From Balanoglossus misakiensis (Eukaryota; Hemichordata), in the NCBI GenBank assembly GCA_040954595.2, contig JBECUI020000030.1, forward strand, positions 1-64,000: a stretch of 64,000 nt of DNA, given 5' to 3'. The position numbers and the translations under genes are program-made. Position 1 is the stretch's first letter, and each line of letters starts with the position of its first letter. Below are positions 48,291 to 57,332 of the stretch, piece after piece. Under the pieces are notes generated by a model. It was not told the DNA's origin and ran no database searches. It worked only from the letters and a program-made list of their open reading frames with translations.

Positions 48291-49559
48291 ATGGTAAGCG
48301 ATATAGAAAAAGCAGAAAAACTGATCAACAACATCAATAGTTTTAATAACAAAAGACTTGCCTCCGTTCAAGAGTTAATCGCCTCTTGTCGAGACATTTC
48401 CAACCGGCTGGAAAAAATACGGCATGCTTATCACATCGACCGAGATATCGGCTTTAATATCTTTACGACAATTTCCGACCAATATGACAAAGAAAATCTT
48501 CACAGTGACATTTTGAAAAAAATACTCGATCCCAACACACCGGGAATCGGTAATATCACCTTCTTGAACCGTTTTATCGAACTATTAAATAAAAAAGCAA
48601 ACACGCGCAATCTCAGCATCGCCACTTTTGGTAAGGATGTGGAAGTCCTCCGGGAAGAAGAGTATATCGATATTTTGATCCGCGACGATACGAGAGCCAT
48701 TATTGTAGAAAATAAGATTAATGACGCAGCCGATCAGGAAAACCAGTTGCCCCGCTATGTGGAAACCGTCGTGAAGAAAAAGCAGCTAAAGGTGGAAGCT
48801 GTAGTCTATATAACACGCACCCCGAGCAAAGCACCGGATGTGAAAACCTACAATAAAAAGTACCGCATGCTATTTCAGAAAGAGGTACTTGATAAAAATA
48901 AACTGGTTCATATCAGTGCAATTGATAAAGATCAAATCGATCTGACCCATTTCTTTCTTAAAAAATGTATTGATGAAACAAAAAACGAAGAGGCAAAGTT
49001 TTTTCTTTGCCACTATAAAGAACTCTTAAAACATCTTGGAGGTGAAATTATGACTGAAGGGTATGAAAAAGAACTATTGTCACTATTGTTAAAAAACAAG
49101 AACAACAGGACCATTACAAAAGACATTGTGGCTGTGGTAGATAAGCACAAAACCAAGACGGCACAAAGGATACAGGATTGTGTGGCAGATAAAATAGGAG
49201 AGGTAGTAAAGGGGGAAGGGAAATGGTATAAAAAAGATATAGGCGCCGGTATAGAACTTGGGTTTTGTTTGAATGGAGGCAAATGCTATGTCGCTTTTTA
49301 TAATAATAAGGAGAAATTTTGCCCACAACGTATTGAATCCCTGAAAGACATTATCAATAAGAGTCGCAATGAGCAATATTTCAAAGAGCCTGACTCAGGC
49401 CCCAACTACCCCGCCGAAGTCTGGGCATACCTTACTGCAGATTCTACGGATATAGCACTAGAGCTCGATAAATACGCTAAAATCATTGGCTCTACACTGC
49501 AAAAAATGGAAGACGCTTATCGAGCTGATCTGAAGCAAGAAACAGGTAACAAAACCTAA
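48291..49559 (+). CDS. PD-(D/E)XK nuclease superfamily protein (PDDEXK_4-like)
   Basis: A 422-residue protein. After an N-terminal helical segment, 'ENLHSDILKKILDP' (about residues 65-78), 'EYIDILIRDDTRAIIVENKI' (~122-141) and 'DQENQLPRYVETV' (~145-157) give the Glu, Asp and Glu-x-Lys plus Gln-x-x-x-Tyr pattern of this nuclease family. The C-terminal half is charged and helical. Such proteins are common in defence islands, but the target is unknown. No clear RBS; the ATG follows an A/T-rich divergent promoter region shared with the NYN gene. Confidence 0.75.
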   Translation: MVSDIEKAEKLINNINSFNNKRLASVQELIASCRDISNRLEKIRHAYHIDRDIGFNIFTTISDQYDKENLHSDILKKILDPNTPGIGNITFLNRFIELLNKKANTRNLSIATFGKDVEVLREEEYIDILIRDDTRAIIVENKINDAADQENQLPRYVETVVKKKQLKVEAVVYITRTPSKAPDVKTYNKKYRMLFQKEVLDKNKLVHISAIDKDQIDLTHFFLKKCIDETKNEEAKFFLCHYKELLKHLGGEIMTEGYEKELLSLLLKNKNNRTITKDIVAVVDKHKTKTAQRIQDCVADKIGEVVKGEGKWYKKDIGAGIELGFCLNGGKCYVAFYNNKEKFCPQRIESLKDIINKSRNEQYFKEPDSGPNYPAEVWAYLTADSTDIALELDKYAKIIGSTLQKMEDAYRADLKQETGNKT

Positions 49560-49704
49560 CCGCGAACATACCCATGCACGGGGTATATCCTCTCGCAGTC
49601 TCGTGGGATCAACATCATGCATCATCTAATACACACCCTCAAATAAATAATATAATTGACAATCTCACTCTTTTTTTTGTAGAATATTCCCCATAAGGAG
49701 TACA

Positions 49705-51141
49705 ATGAAATATACACACGATATTATTATACTCGGTGGTGGTGCAGGCGGTCTTACGGCTGCTGCAGGATGTGCCCAATTAGGCATGAAAACGGCATTG
49801 GTAGAACTCAAACACCTTGGTGGAGACTGTCTCCATTACGGCTGTGTGCCAAGTAAGACCCTCATTCATGCGGCATCAGAGTTTGCTTCCGTGCAACATT
49901 TTCCAAGCATTGGATTGCCGAAGCAGAAATCTGGACCTCTAAACATGAAAAACGTTATGGAGCATGTCCACAATGTTATCAGTATAATTTCAAAACATGA
50001 TAGTCCTGAACGCTTCACACAACTTGGTGCAGAAGTATACTTTGCACGCCCTCAATTCACCTCGCCCCATGAAATTACTTTGATATCCGATAGCGAACCG
50101 CAGAAGGTCATTTCATCGTCGCGTATCGTTATTGCTACCGGCAGCTCTCCTCGCCCACTTCCCATACCGGGGCTTGCAGAAACCGGCTACCTTACCAATG
50201 TTGATATCTTCTCCATCCACGAGGCTCCGAAGAAGCTTGTTATTATCGGCGCCGGGCCCATAGGAGTGGAAATGGCACAGGCATTTACTCGATTGAAATG
50301 TCAGGTTACCCTTCTGGAGGTCGCTCCCCGGATCCTCATTAACGAGGATGCCGACATTGCATCCTTCATGCAGGAACAGTTAGAGGCTGAAGGAGTTCAG
50401 ATTAAGACCGGTGTATCGATCCAGTCAATAGAAAAAGCCGACGACAAAAAAAAGATCCTGTTGCAAGACAATGCACCCATTACCTGTAATGAGATACTCG
50501 TTGCTGCAGGCCGCATGGGCAATATCTCGCTTCTATCACTAGATAATGCCGGTGTCCATACCGAGAAAGGATTTATTGTTACCGACTCCAAACTCCGTAC
50601 CTCTATGAAACATATCTTTGCGGTAGGTGATGTCAATGGGCGCTATCTCTTTACTCATGTTGCCGGTGCTGAGGGAGCACTGGTAGTACGACGTGCACTG
50701 TTAAGTGCAGGATGCACTATGAATTACCACAATATTCCCCGCGTTACCTACACCGATCCTGAAATTGCAGTTGTTGGAGTAACGGAAACAGAGGCAAAAA
50801 AGAACGGTATACCGTACACTGTGCATAAACAAGATATGAATACAGTCGATCGCTCACATGCAGAATCCGCTTCTCAAGGCTTTCTTAAACTCTTACTCGA
50901 CCGGTCTAGCCGTATTATCGGTGGACAGGTTGTAGCAAAACATGGCGGGGAACTGCTAACGCCACTACTCTATGCCGTACGCGACCGATGGCACATTGGC
51001 AAACTCCGTACCATGTATCCATATCCGGTTATGTCCGAAATACATGCAAAGGCAACATCGACGTTCTTTGCTCCTAAAATTTTTAATCCATCTATGCGGG
51101 GGATACTCCGATTTCTATACGGATACAGGGGAAAGAGATAA
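49705..51141 (+). CDS. Dihydrolipoamide dehydrogenase/mercuric reductase-like flavoprotein
   Basis: A 478-residue FAD/NAD(P) disulfide oxidoreductase. 'GGGAGGLTAAAGCAQLG' binds FAD, 'GGDCLHYGCVPSKTL' carries the redox Cys pair (about residues 42 and 47), 'VIIGAGPIGVEMAQAF' binds NAD(P), and 'IFAVGDVNG' is the second FAD motif. At the C-terminus the usual His-Pro-x-x-Ser-Glu reads 'PYPVMSEIHA', with Tyr at the place of the catalytic His. That points away from true lipoamide dehydrogenase towards the mercuric-reductase-like group of unknown substrate. No lipoyl-enzyme genes are adjacent. AAGGAG precedes ATG. Convergent with galM, 8-bp gap. Confidence 0.8.
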   Translation: MKYTHDIIILGGGAGGLTAAAGCAQLGMKTALVELKHLGGDCLHYGCVPSKTLIHAASEFASVQHFPSIGLPKQKSGPLNMKNVMEHVHNVISIISKHDSPERFTQLGAEVYFARPQFTSPHEITLISDSEPQKVISSSRIVIATGSSPRPLPIPGLAETGYLTNVDIFSIHEAPKKLVIIGAGPIGVEMAQAFTRLKCQVTLLEVAPRILINEDADIASFMQEQLEAEGVQIKTGVSIQSIEKADDKKKILLQDNAPITCNEILVAAGRMGNISLLSLDNAGVHTEKGFIVTDSKLRTSMKHIFAVGDVNGRYLFTHVAGAEGALVVRRALLSAGCTMNYHNIPRVTYTDPEIAVVGVTETEAKKNGIPYTVHKQDMNTVDRSHAESASQGFLKLLLDRSSRIIGGQVVAKHGGELLTPLLYAVRDRWHIGKLRTMYPYPVMSEIHAKATSTFFAPKIFNPSMRGILRFLYGYRGKR

Positions 51142-51149
51142 GCTTAGGC

Positions 51150-52160
51150 TCACCACGAAAAGCGATGAACCGTCCGATGGGAAAAAATATGTCCTTCAGG
51201 TAATACGACCGATGGGAACCGTGCATGATGCACACTATCAGGAAAGAACTGTGTTTCCATACAGAAGGCTGCCTGTGGCATGCTGGGTCGGTTGGTATCA
51301 AGTGCTTGCAACTTATTGCCTGTGTAAAACTGCATTCCCGGGAGTGTGCTTTCTATTTGCATCTGCCGATTACTCTGCGGATCACGGACAGATGCTACCG
51401 GTCTTACACGACCTACCTGCCAATCTCGGATAATATAACAATGATCATACCCACCTTTTTTATGTACAATAGGAAAGTCCGTACCAATAATCTTGGGAGT
51501 ACGAAAATCAAAGGGAGTATCAGCAACCGAGAGTATGGAACCAGTCGGAATCAAATCCGAATCAATTTCAAGGTATTCATCTGCGTATATAGTAACCTCA
51601 TGGTCCAGTATCGTATGGGATGAACCAAGATTCCAGTATGCATGATTGCAAAGGTTTACGATCGTGGTTGCGTCTCCCTTCGCATCAAAGGCAAAACAAA
51701 TTTCATTATGTTCATTCAAACTGATACGGGAATACACATCCAAATTACCGGGATAACCCTCTTCGCCATCTACACTTCGGTAATAACATGATACAGTACA
51801 GGTATCACCATCTTCTTCTGCTTCTGCCGCCCATCGCACTCGGCTAAACCCGGCTGGTCCACCATGCAAATGATTATCTCCGTCATTTGCACTCAGAGCT
51901 ATTCTCTGTTCATCGAGTATAAAGTAACTACGTGCAATTCGTCCGGCACATCGCCCGACAGTTGACCCAAGGTACGGATGTTCATCAATATACCGAGCAA
52001 AATCATCAAATCCAATAGTAACCTCTTGTATCCCATCCCTCCCCGGCACACGAACCGAGGTAAGAGTTGCCCCATATTCAAAAACTGTAATACTCATGCC
52101 GGACTTGTTTGTCAAGGTAAACGCCTTACCATGTATGGTCGTCATTGTCTGTATCTTCAT
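51150..52160 (-). CDS. galM: Aldose 1-epimerase
   Basis: A 336-residue galactose mutarotase. Key motifs are 'YLGSTVGRCAGRIA' (substrate Arg), 'NDGDNHLHGGPAGFSRVRW' (first catalytic His), 'NLCNHAYWNLG' (second His) and the catalytic Glu in the C-terminal 'VVLPEGHIF' region. Cytoplasmic, no signal peptide. No other galactose genes are adjacent. The start is ATG 52160, with a second in-frame ATG five codons on. Confidence 0.9.
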   Translation of the reverse strand: MKIQTMTTIHGKAFTLTNKSGMSITVFEYGATLTSVRVPGRDGIQEVTIGFDDFARYIDEHPYLGSTVGRCAGRIARSYFILDEQRIALSANDGDNHLHGGPAGFSRVRWAAEAEEDGDTCTVSCYYRSVDGEEGYPGNLDVYSRISLNEHNEICFAFDAKGDATTIVNLCNHAYWNLGSSHTILDHEVTIYADEYLEIDSDLIPTGSILSVADTPFDFRTPKIIGTDFPIVHKKGGYDHCYIIRDWQVGRVRPVASVRDPQSNRQMQIESTLPGMQFYTGNKLQALDTNRPSMPQAAFCMETQFFPDSVHHARFPSVVLPEGHIFSHRTVHRFSW

Positions 52161-52238
52161 GTCTACATATCTAACTCTATCGTATTATATCATATTATAT
52201 CATCAAATCAATATCTATGAACATATAAAACATCTTAC

Positions 52239-52760
52239 TTGACAATTAAAAGTATAATAAGTATTATCGACCTAGCTGGTGCACAGGAAGGTAGAGGGAA
52301 GATATTGCGTAAATTAGCTCATAAAAAATTTATCCTTCGTGATAATATAGTATTGCAGTTACAGGCAACAGAAAAGTTTGCCGCTATAGAGGAACTGCTT
52401 AATGTTTTGGTGCAAAATAAATACGTTCAAGATCCCAAACTTGCCTTAACGGATCTCGTGGAACGAGAACGTAAAATGTCAACCGGGTTAGAACTTGGCA
52501 TTGCTCTTCCCCATGCCAAGACAAAGGCAGTGCAAGAATTAACAATGGCAGTTGGAATATCGGTTGATGGAATAGATTTTGATAGTTTTGATAACCAACC
52601 GACCCACATAGTAATTATGGTACTTTCATCAAAAGACCGATCAGGTCCGCATATAGAGATGTTAGCGCATCTCACACAAAAAATAAAGAATGTGGAAGTA
52701 CGCAAAGGAATACTAAGTGCCGATAATCCGGATACGATAGTTCAATTGCTTTCAGAGTAG
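52239..52760 (+). CDS. PTS EIIA type-2 (PtsN/fructose-like) domain protein
   Basis: Up to 173 residues. The phospho-accepting His is in 'GIALPHAKTKAV' (about residue 90), and the flanking 'LTMAVGISVDGIDFDS' and 'HIEMLAHLTQ' match the EIIA-fructose/PtsN fold. No EIIB or EIIC is adjacent. It lies 6 bp upstream of a CPA2 antiporter gene, a pairing seen elsewhere and thought to be regulatory. The TTG at 52239 coincides with a promoter-like TTGACA-17 bp-TATTAT (52239-52267). A TTG at 52305, preceded by GGGAAG, may therefore be the true start and gives ~151 residues, the normal domain length. Confidence 0.8.
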   Translation: MTIKSIISIIDLAGAQEGRGKILRKLAHKKFILRDNIVLQLQATEKFAAIEELLNVLVQNKYVQDPKLALTDLVERERKMSTGLELGIALPHAKTKAVQELTMAVGISVDGIDFDSFDNQPTHIVIMVLSSKDRSGPHIEMLAHLTQKIKNVEVRKGILSADNPDTIVQLLSE

Positions 52761-52766
52761 AGACTT

Positions 52767-54380
52767 ATGCACCACAATGTATCGATAATGGTGCTGCAAC
52801 TTGCTATCATTGTTATTGCAGCAAAACTACTTGGGTATCTATTTCAACGCTACATCAAATTACCCCGCGTGTTAGGTGAATTAATTGCAGGCATTATTAT
52901 TGGTCCCTACCTTCTAGGTGGCATAGCCCTTCCCTTTTTAGATATGGCTCCACTCTTTTCTTTGGAACCGGGTGAGCTTGTACCTGAGTCAATATATAAT
53001 TTTGCAACGGTAGCCTCCATTATTTTGCTTTTTCTCGCTGGACTGGAAACCGATCTAACTCGTTTTCTCCGCTTTTCCGGCATAGCTTCTGTTATCGCCA
53101 TTGGAGGGTTCATTCTTTCATTTTTTGTCGGCAGTATGCTTCCTGTACTCTTTATTCCCACCGTTACAAGTATTATGCATCCAACCGCCCTCCTATTAGG
53201 CACCCTTGCAACTGCAACATCGGTTGGCATGACCGCAAGGATCCTAACCGACCTGCAAAAGCTATCCACACCCGAATCGGTTAGTATCCTTACTGCAGCA
53301 GTTCTGGATGATGTGCTCGGTATCTTGCTCCTAACAGTTATTGTCGGTATTTTCCGCAGTAATGCCGACTTAACATCTATTGAATGGGGTGAAATCGGCA
53401 TGGTTGCCCTGAAGGCATTTGGATTCTGGATAGTTTGTAGTGTTATCAGCATTACACTTGCACCCAGTCTTATTCGGCGACTAAAATGGGTACATTCACT
53501 GGAAACAATTGTTGGAATTATTCTCGGTATCGCGTTTATTATGGCGTTCTTGTCCGAAATATCCGGTCTTGCCCTTATTATTGGTGGATACATTACCGGC
53601 CTTGCTCTTAGCCGAACCGATATAGCGAACGAACTGCGCGAACGCATGCATGGAATATATCAATTTTTCATCCCAATTTTCTTTGCTTCTATGGGCATGA
53701 TGATAAATATTTGGAGTTTCACCTCTGCCAACCTCTTGTTTGGAATAATCTTTGCATTTGGTTGTATTACTGCAAAAATTGTTGGATGCGGTTCCTGTGC
53801 ACTTATCAGCGGTTTTCGTTTGCGTGGTGCACTGCGCATTGGCATTGGAATGGTTCCCCGCGGTGAGGTTACCCTTATTATTGCCGGTACCGGATTAACG
53901 CTTGGAGCGCTGGATCAAAGCATGTTCGGGGTAGCATTTATTACTCTGTTTATTTCAAGCATTCTTGCCCCGCCCTTATTGCAGGCTGTCTTCAAGGGAG
54001 GAACACGCTACAAAGGGGACAGTACGGAGCAAGATGAACAAAATGATATTGTTATTCCCATTCCCTCATTGACGGTTGCCAATGTTCTTATTGAACGAAT
54101 CCTGACAACATTCCGTTCGGAAGAATACTTTGTGAATACGGTAAACCGTGAACGAACTGTACATCAAATACGAAAAGATACTGTACTTATTGTTCTTGAA
54201 CAAAAAACCAACGAAATACAGATTACATCCTCAAAGGATGATGCCGAGTTAATCCGTCTTCTTCTTGTTGAATCGCTTGTAGATTTACAAGATATATTCA
54301 AAGACCTACAAGACTTTAGAACCGGATCACACTCAATGGGAAAGAACATCTTACAGAATTTGTTTACCGACAATAACTAA
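52767..54380 (+). CDS. CPA2-family Na+(K+)/H+ antiporter
   Basis: A 537-residue membrane protein with about 12 helices in the first 400 residues. 'LPRVLGELIAGIIIGPYLLG' and 'LLFLAGLETDLTRFL' start the exchanger domain. 'ATATSVGMTARIL' and 'AAVLDDVLGILLL' hold the ion-binding Thr/Asp-Asp core, and 'MVPRGEVTLIIAGTG' is the conserved late helix. The last ~130 residues form a cytoplasmic domain of no recognised type. Co-transcribed with the EIIA gene, suggesting control of cation flux by the PTS phosphorylation state. Confidence 0.87.
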   Translation: MHHNVSIMVLQLAIIVIAAKLLGYLFQRYIKLPRVLGELIAGIIIGPYLLGGIALPFLDMAPLFSLEPGELVPESIYNFATVASIILLFLAGLETDLTRFLRFSGIASVIAIGGFILSFFVGSMLPVLFIPTVTSIMHPTALLLGTLATATSVGMTARILTDLQKLSTPESVSILTAAVLDDVLGILLLTVIVGIFRSNADLTSIEWGEIGMVALKAFGFWIVCSVISITLAPSLIRRLKWVHSLETIVGIILGIAFIMAFLSEISGLALIIGGYITGLALSRTDIANELRERMHGIYQFFIPIFFASMGMMINIWSFTSANLLFGIIFAFGCITAKIVGCGSCALISGFRLRGALRIGIGMVPRGEVTLIIAGTGLTLGALDQSMFGVAFITLFISSILAPPLLQAVFKGGTRYKGDSTEQDEQNDIVIPIPSLTVANVLIERILTTFRSEEYFVNTVNRERTVHQIRKDTVLIVLEQKTNEIQITSSKDDAELIRLLLVESLVDLQDIFKDLQDFRTGSHSMGKNILQNLFTDNN

Positions 54381-54611
54381 GCAGACTGCCATCTTCTACT
54401 GTAAAATAGCTGCAATCTTAGAAGATACGATAGGGCTTTATAACACAAAAGAATTGGGAACCTTCGAGTTGAAAACTAAAAGCCTTTTTTACATGAGTTT
54501 ATCAAATCAATAAGTCCCACATGTTTTCTGGTATTTTTTGTTCTGAGCAAACTATGAAAAAATCCAAGACACATGTTATACTGATACTATCAAAACTTTA
54601 AAGGAGCGCTT

Positions 54612-55814
54612 ATGGCAAAACCGTATTTAAAAGAAACCCCAAATAATGAAGGATATTTTGGGAAATATGGGGGTGCATTCCTTCCCCCTCAACTTGAAAA
54701 ACCGTTTAAGGAGATCAGTCAAGCCTATGAAAAACTTTCTCGTTCTCACGAGTTTTTACATGAGCTTCAAAAAATTAGAAAACACTATCAAGGAAGACCC
54801 ACTCCAATTTCCCATGCAAAAAATCTGAGTGAATACTGTGGAGGGGGACAAATTTACCTCAAACGAGAAGACTTGAATCATACAGGTGCACATAAACTCA
54901 ATCACTGTATGGCTGAAGTGCTTTTGGCAAAATATTTAGGAAAAAAAAGAGTGATAGCAGAAACCGGAGCGGGACAACATGGTGTGGCCTTAGCAACAGC
55001 AGCCGCTTATTTCGGGTTAGAGTGTGAAATTCATATGGGTGAGGTAGATATTAAAAAGGAGCACCCCAATGTAACAAGAATGAAAATTCTAGGTGCTAAT
55101 GTTGTTCCGGCTACTGCTGGACAAAAAACGCTGAAAGAGGCAGTTGATTCGGCATTTAAGGCCTACTTAAGCGATACGGAAAACACCCTCTATGCAATAG
55201 GTTCAGTAGTTGGTCCACATCCATTTCCCAAGATGATCCGAGATTTTCAAAGCGTAGTAGGCTTTGAATCGAGAGAACAATTTATCGAAATGACCACGAC
55301 GTTGCCCGATAGTGTTATTGCCTGTGTAGGTGGCGGGAGTAATGCAATGGGAATTTTTAGCGGGTTTATCGACGACTATTCCAAGTTGTACGCAATTGAA
55401 CCGATGGGAAAAGGAACGAAACTAGGAGAACACGCCGCCTCACTTACCCATGGGGAAGAGGGTGTTATGCACGGATTTAACTCGATTATGTTAAAAGATA
55501 AAGACGGCGAACCGGCACCGGTTTATTCTATTGCCAGTGGATTAGATTATCCTTCGATCGGTCCAGAGCAGTCGTACTTAAAAAGCATTGGAAGAACCAT
55601 TGTAGCGACTGCAAACGATAAGGAAACAGTGGATGCATTTTATAAGCTTTCAAGACTGGAAGGAATTATTCCGGCACTTGAATCGGCTCATGCCATTGCC
55701 TATGCAATGAAACATGCAAAAGAAAACCCAAATGAACTTATTTTAGTCAATCTCAGCGGACGCGGAGATAAAGACATTGATTTTGTCGTAGAAAACTGGG
55801 GCTTGCCGAAATAA
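54612..55814 (+). CDS. trpB: Tryptophan synthase beta chain (orphan)
   Basis: A 400-residue PLP enzyme making tryptophan from indole and serine. '[14 protein letters not shown]' (N-terminus), the PLP lysine in '[10 protein letters not shown]' (about residue 95), '[15 protein letters not shown]' with the catalytic Glu, and the phosphate loop '[10 protein letters not shown]' are present. It is TrpB1-like in length. No trpA, trpC or other trp genes are in the window, so it may work as an indole-salvage enzyme or pair with a distant trpA. AAGGAG lies upstream of ATG. Confidence 0.92.
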   Translation: MAKPYLKETPNNEGYFGKYGGAFLPPQLEKPFKEISQAYEKLSRSHEFLHELQKIRKHYQGRPTPISHAKNLSEYCGGGQIYLKREDLNHTGAHKLNHCMAEVLLAKYLGKKRVIAETGAGQHGVALATAAAYFGLECEIHMGEVDIKKEHPNVTRMKILGANVVPATAGQKTLKEAVDSAFKAYLSDTENTLYAIGSVVGPHPFPKMIRDFQSVVGFESREQFIEMTTTLPDSVIACVGGGSNAMGIFSGFIDDYSKLYAIEPMGKGTKLGEHAASLTHGEEGVMHGFNSIMLKDKDGEPAPVYSIASGLDYPSIGPEQSYLKSIGRTIVATANDKETVDAFYKLSRLEGIIPALESAHAIAYAMKHAKENPNELILVNLSGRGDKDIDFVVENWGLPK

Positions 55815-56003
55815 ACACGTGGCTTGCTACAGCGAATTATGATGGCTGGCACTTTAGCTCAGTCGATCGATATCGCACCAGCATACACATATTACTAAAA
55901 AGCACGCTGTCGTACCATACAATACAAATCCTGTATATATTGACAAAGATACCGTACTTCAGGTAATATTTTCATAAAAACCCATCAAAGGAGCCAAGCA
56001 AGA

Positions 56004-56999
56004 ATGCTTATTATATTTGTTATTGTACTTGCTGTATTAGCCATAGCCCTTGTATATGTAGCCTTACTCAAATCAGAGTTTGAGGTTCGTGAATCAAAAA
56101 CTATTCAAGCTGACAAGAAAGTAATTTTCGATTACCTCTTGGATTTCAAAAAATGGCAGGAGTGGAGTCCATGGATTATGCACGAAAAAGATGTCGAGTT
56201 AACATTTAGTGAGCAAGAAAAACAAGAAAACAGTTACTATTCATGGAAGGGGAAAAAAATCGGGCAAGGTCATATGACGCATAATAAAATTACTCCATAT
56301 GAAAGAATTGAGCAAGGAATTACTTTTATAAAACCTTTTAAGTCCAGTTCTAAAGTCATGTGGATACTTGAGGATGAAGGCAACAATGTAAAGGTTACCT
56401 GGGCAATGCAAGGTAAAATGCCGTTTTTCTTCAAACCAATGATTCCAATGATGAAACAATTGATCAGTAAGGATTATCAAATTGGACTGATTCTTTTGGC
56501 GCAGCAACTGGATAAAACCGCTCCAAAAATGAAGATAAACTTTATTGGAGAGGAATTTCACAGAGAAGATTGCCTAGTTTACCACAACATACAGGGAAAT
56601 ATGGAAGAAATGATACGCGCAATGGAAGAATTTTCTCCAAAGCTATCAGCCTATTGTACCAGCAATCAGCTGGAAATAACCGGGCCCCCTTTGGCTATCT
56701 ATAATAAGGCAAACCCGCCGAAATATTTTGATGTCGATATTGCCCTTCCTATTAAACGTCAAGAGTTACCAGATAATGAGTTTCAAATCAGAGAATTACA
56801 AAACATCAAATATTTTAGAACCGACCTTATTGGCGGGTATAAACACATTGCGCTGACCTGGCATGCTGCTTTTGCACAACTTAGAATGAGGAAGTTAAAG
56901 TTTAACCCCACACAAGCAAGTTTAGAAATATATCTAAACGACCCCCGCGACGTCAAAGAGAATGATTTGCATACGAGTATTTACATCTCTATCAAATAG
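56004..56999 (+). CDS. SRPBCC-GyrI-like fusion protein, membrane-anchored
   Basis: 331 residues. An N-terminal helix (residues ~1-22) anchors the protein. Residues ~25-170 look like an SRPBCC/polyketide-cyclase-type ligand-binding domain ('ADKKVIFDYLLDFKKWQEWSP' is the usual helix-loop). Residues ~185-331 resemble the GyrI/AraC effector-binding domain ('LAIYNKANPPKYFDVDIALP'). It probably binds a hydrophobic small molecule; the ligand is unknown. AAGGAG precedes the ATG. It stands alone between trpB and the BCCT gene. Confidence 0.7.
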   Translation: MLIIFVIVLAVLAIALVYVALLKSEFEVRESKTIQADKKVIFDYLLDFKKWQEWSPWIMHEKDVELTFSEQEKQENSYYSWKGKKIGQGHMTHNKITPYERIEQGITFIKPFKSSSKVMWILEDEGNNVKVTWAMQGKMPFFFKPMIPMMKQLISKDYQIGLILLAQQLDKTAPKMKINFIGEEFHREDCLVYHNIQGNMEEMIRAMEEFSPKLSAYCTSNQLEITGPPLAIYNKANPPKYFDVDIALPIKRQELPDNEFQIRELQNIKYFRTDLIGGYKHIALTWHAAFAQLRMRKLKFNPTQASLEIYLNDPRDVKENDLHTSIYISIK

Positions 57000-57261
57000 A
57001 CAATAGCAACGCATAAATTGAACTCTGAGCTGTTTTCCCATGAATAGCAAATCACACAATCTGAAACGAGTTACCATACATACATTTACTAATCTGGATG
57101 CAGTTATCCTGCTCCTCAACCGCCGATAATTCACGACGTATTGACAAACGATTTACAGCTATAGTATACTGCGTAGATATAACAAACAGTTTGTTACAAA
57201 GATGTAAATCTCAGGAGCATTCCTTATGGAATTTAAACATTTCATTATAGGGAAATAAGTT
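57000..57261. other. Upstream part of the BCCT intergenic region
   Basis: About 260 bp with no open frame of note. A/T-rich, with a TTGACA-like box (TTGACA at 57140-57145), 17-bp spacer and TATAGT (57163-57168), a likely promoter. The leader to the BCCT start would then be about 155 bases. Confidence 0.5.
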
Positions 57262-57326
57262 CTACTCACTTTGTAAAATAAATTCTTGTAGTGAGTAGGT
57301 CGTAACAGAATTTATTTTATGGGGAG
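57262..57326 (+). promoter_or_regulatory. Interleaved-hairpin leader of the BCCT gene
   Basis: Four paired segments in the order A-B-A'-B'. A (57262-57270) pairs with A' (57290-57298), 9 bp perfect. B (57274-57286) pairs with B' (57307-57319), 13 bp perfect. B lies in the loop of A-A', and A' lies in the loop of B-B', so the two stems are mutually exclusive or form a pseudoknot. The GGGGAG ribosome site (57321-57326) begins 1 base after B'. This is the topology of a translational switch; no known riboswitch class is recognised. Confidence 0.6.
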
Positions 57327-57332
57327 AAAACT

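Noticed and set aside
47598-49559. Toxin-antitoxin pair (NYN plus PD-(D/E)XK)
   Set aside because: The genes are divergent, both are large, and neither resembles an antitoxin.
57262-57326. Known riboswitch class in front of the BCCT gene
   Set aside because: I could not match the sequence to glycine, SAM, TPP, cobalamin or other common consensus elements; it is kept as an unclassified leader.
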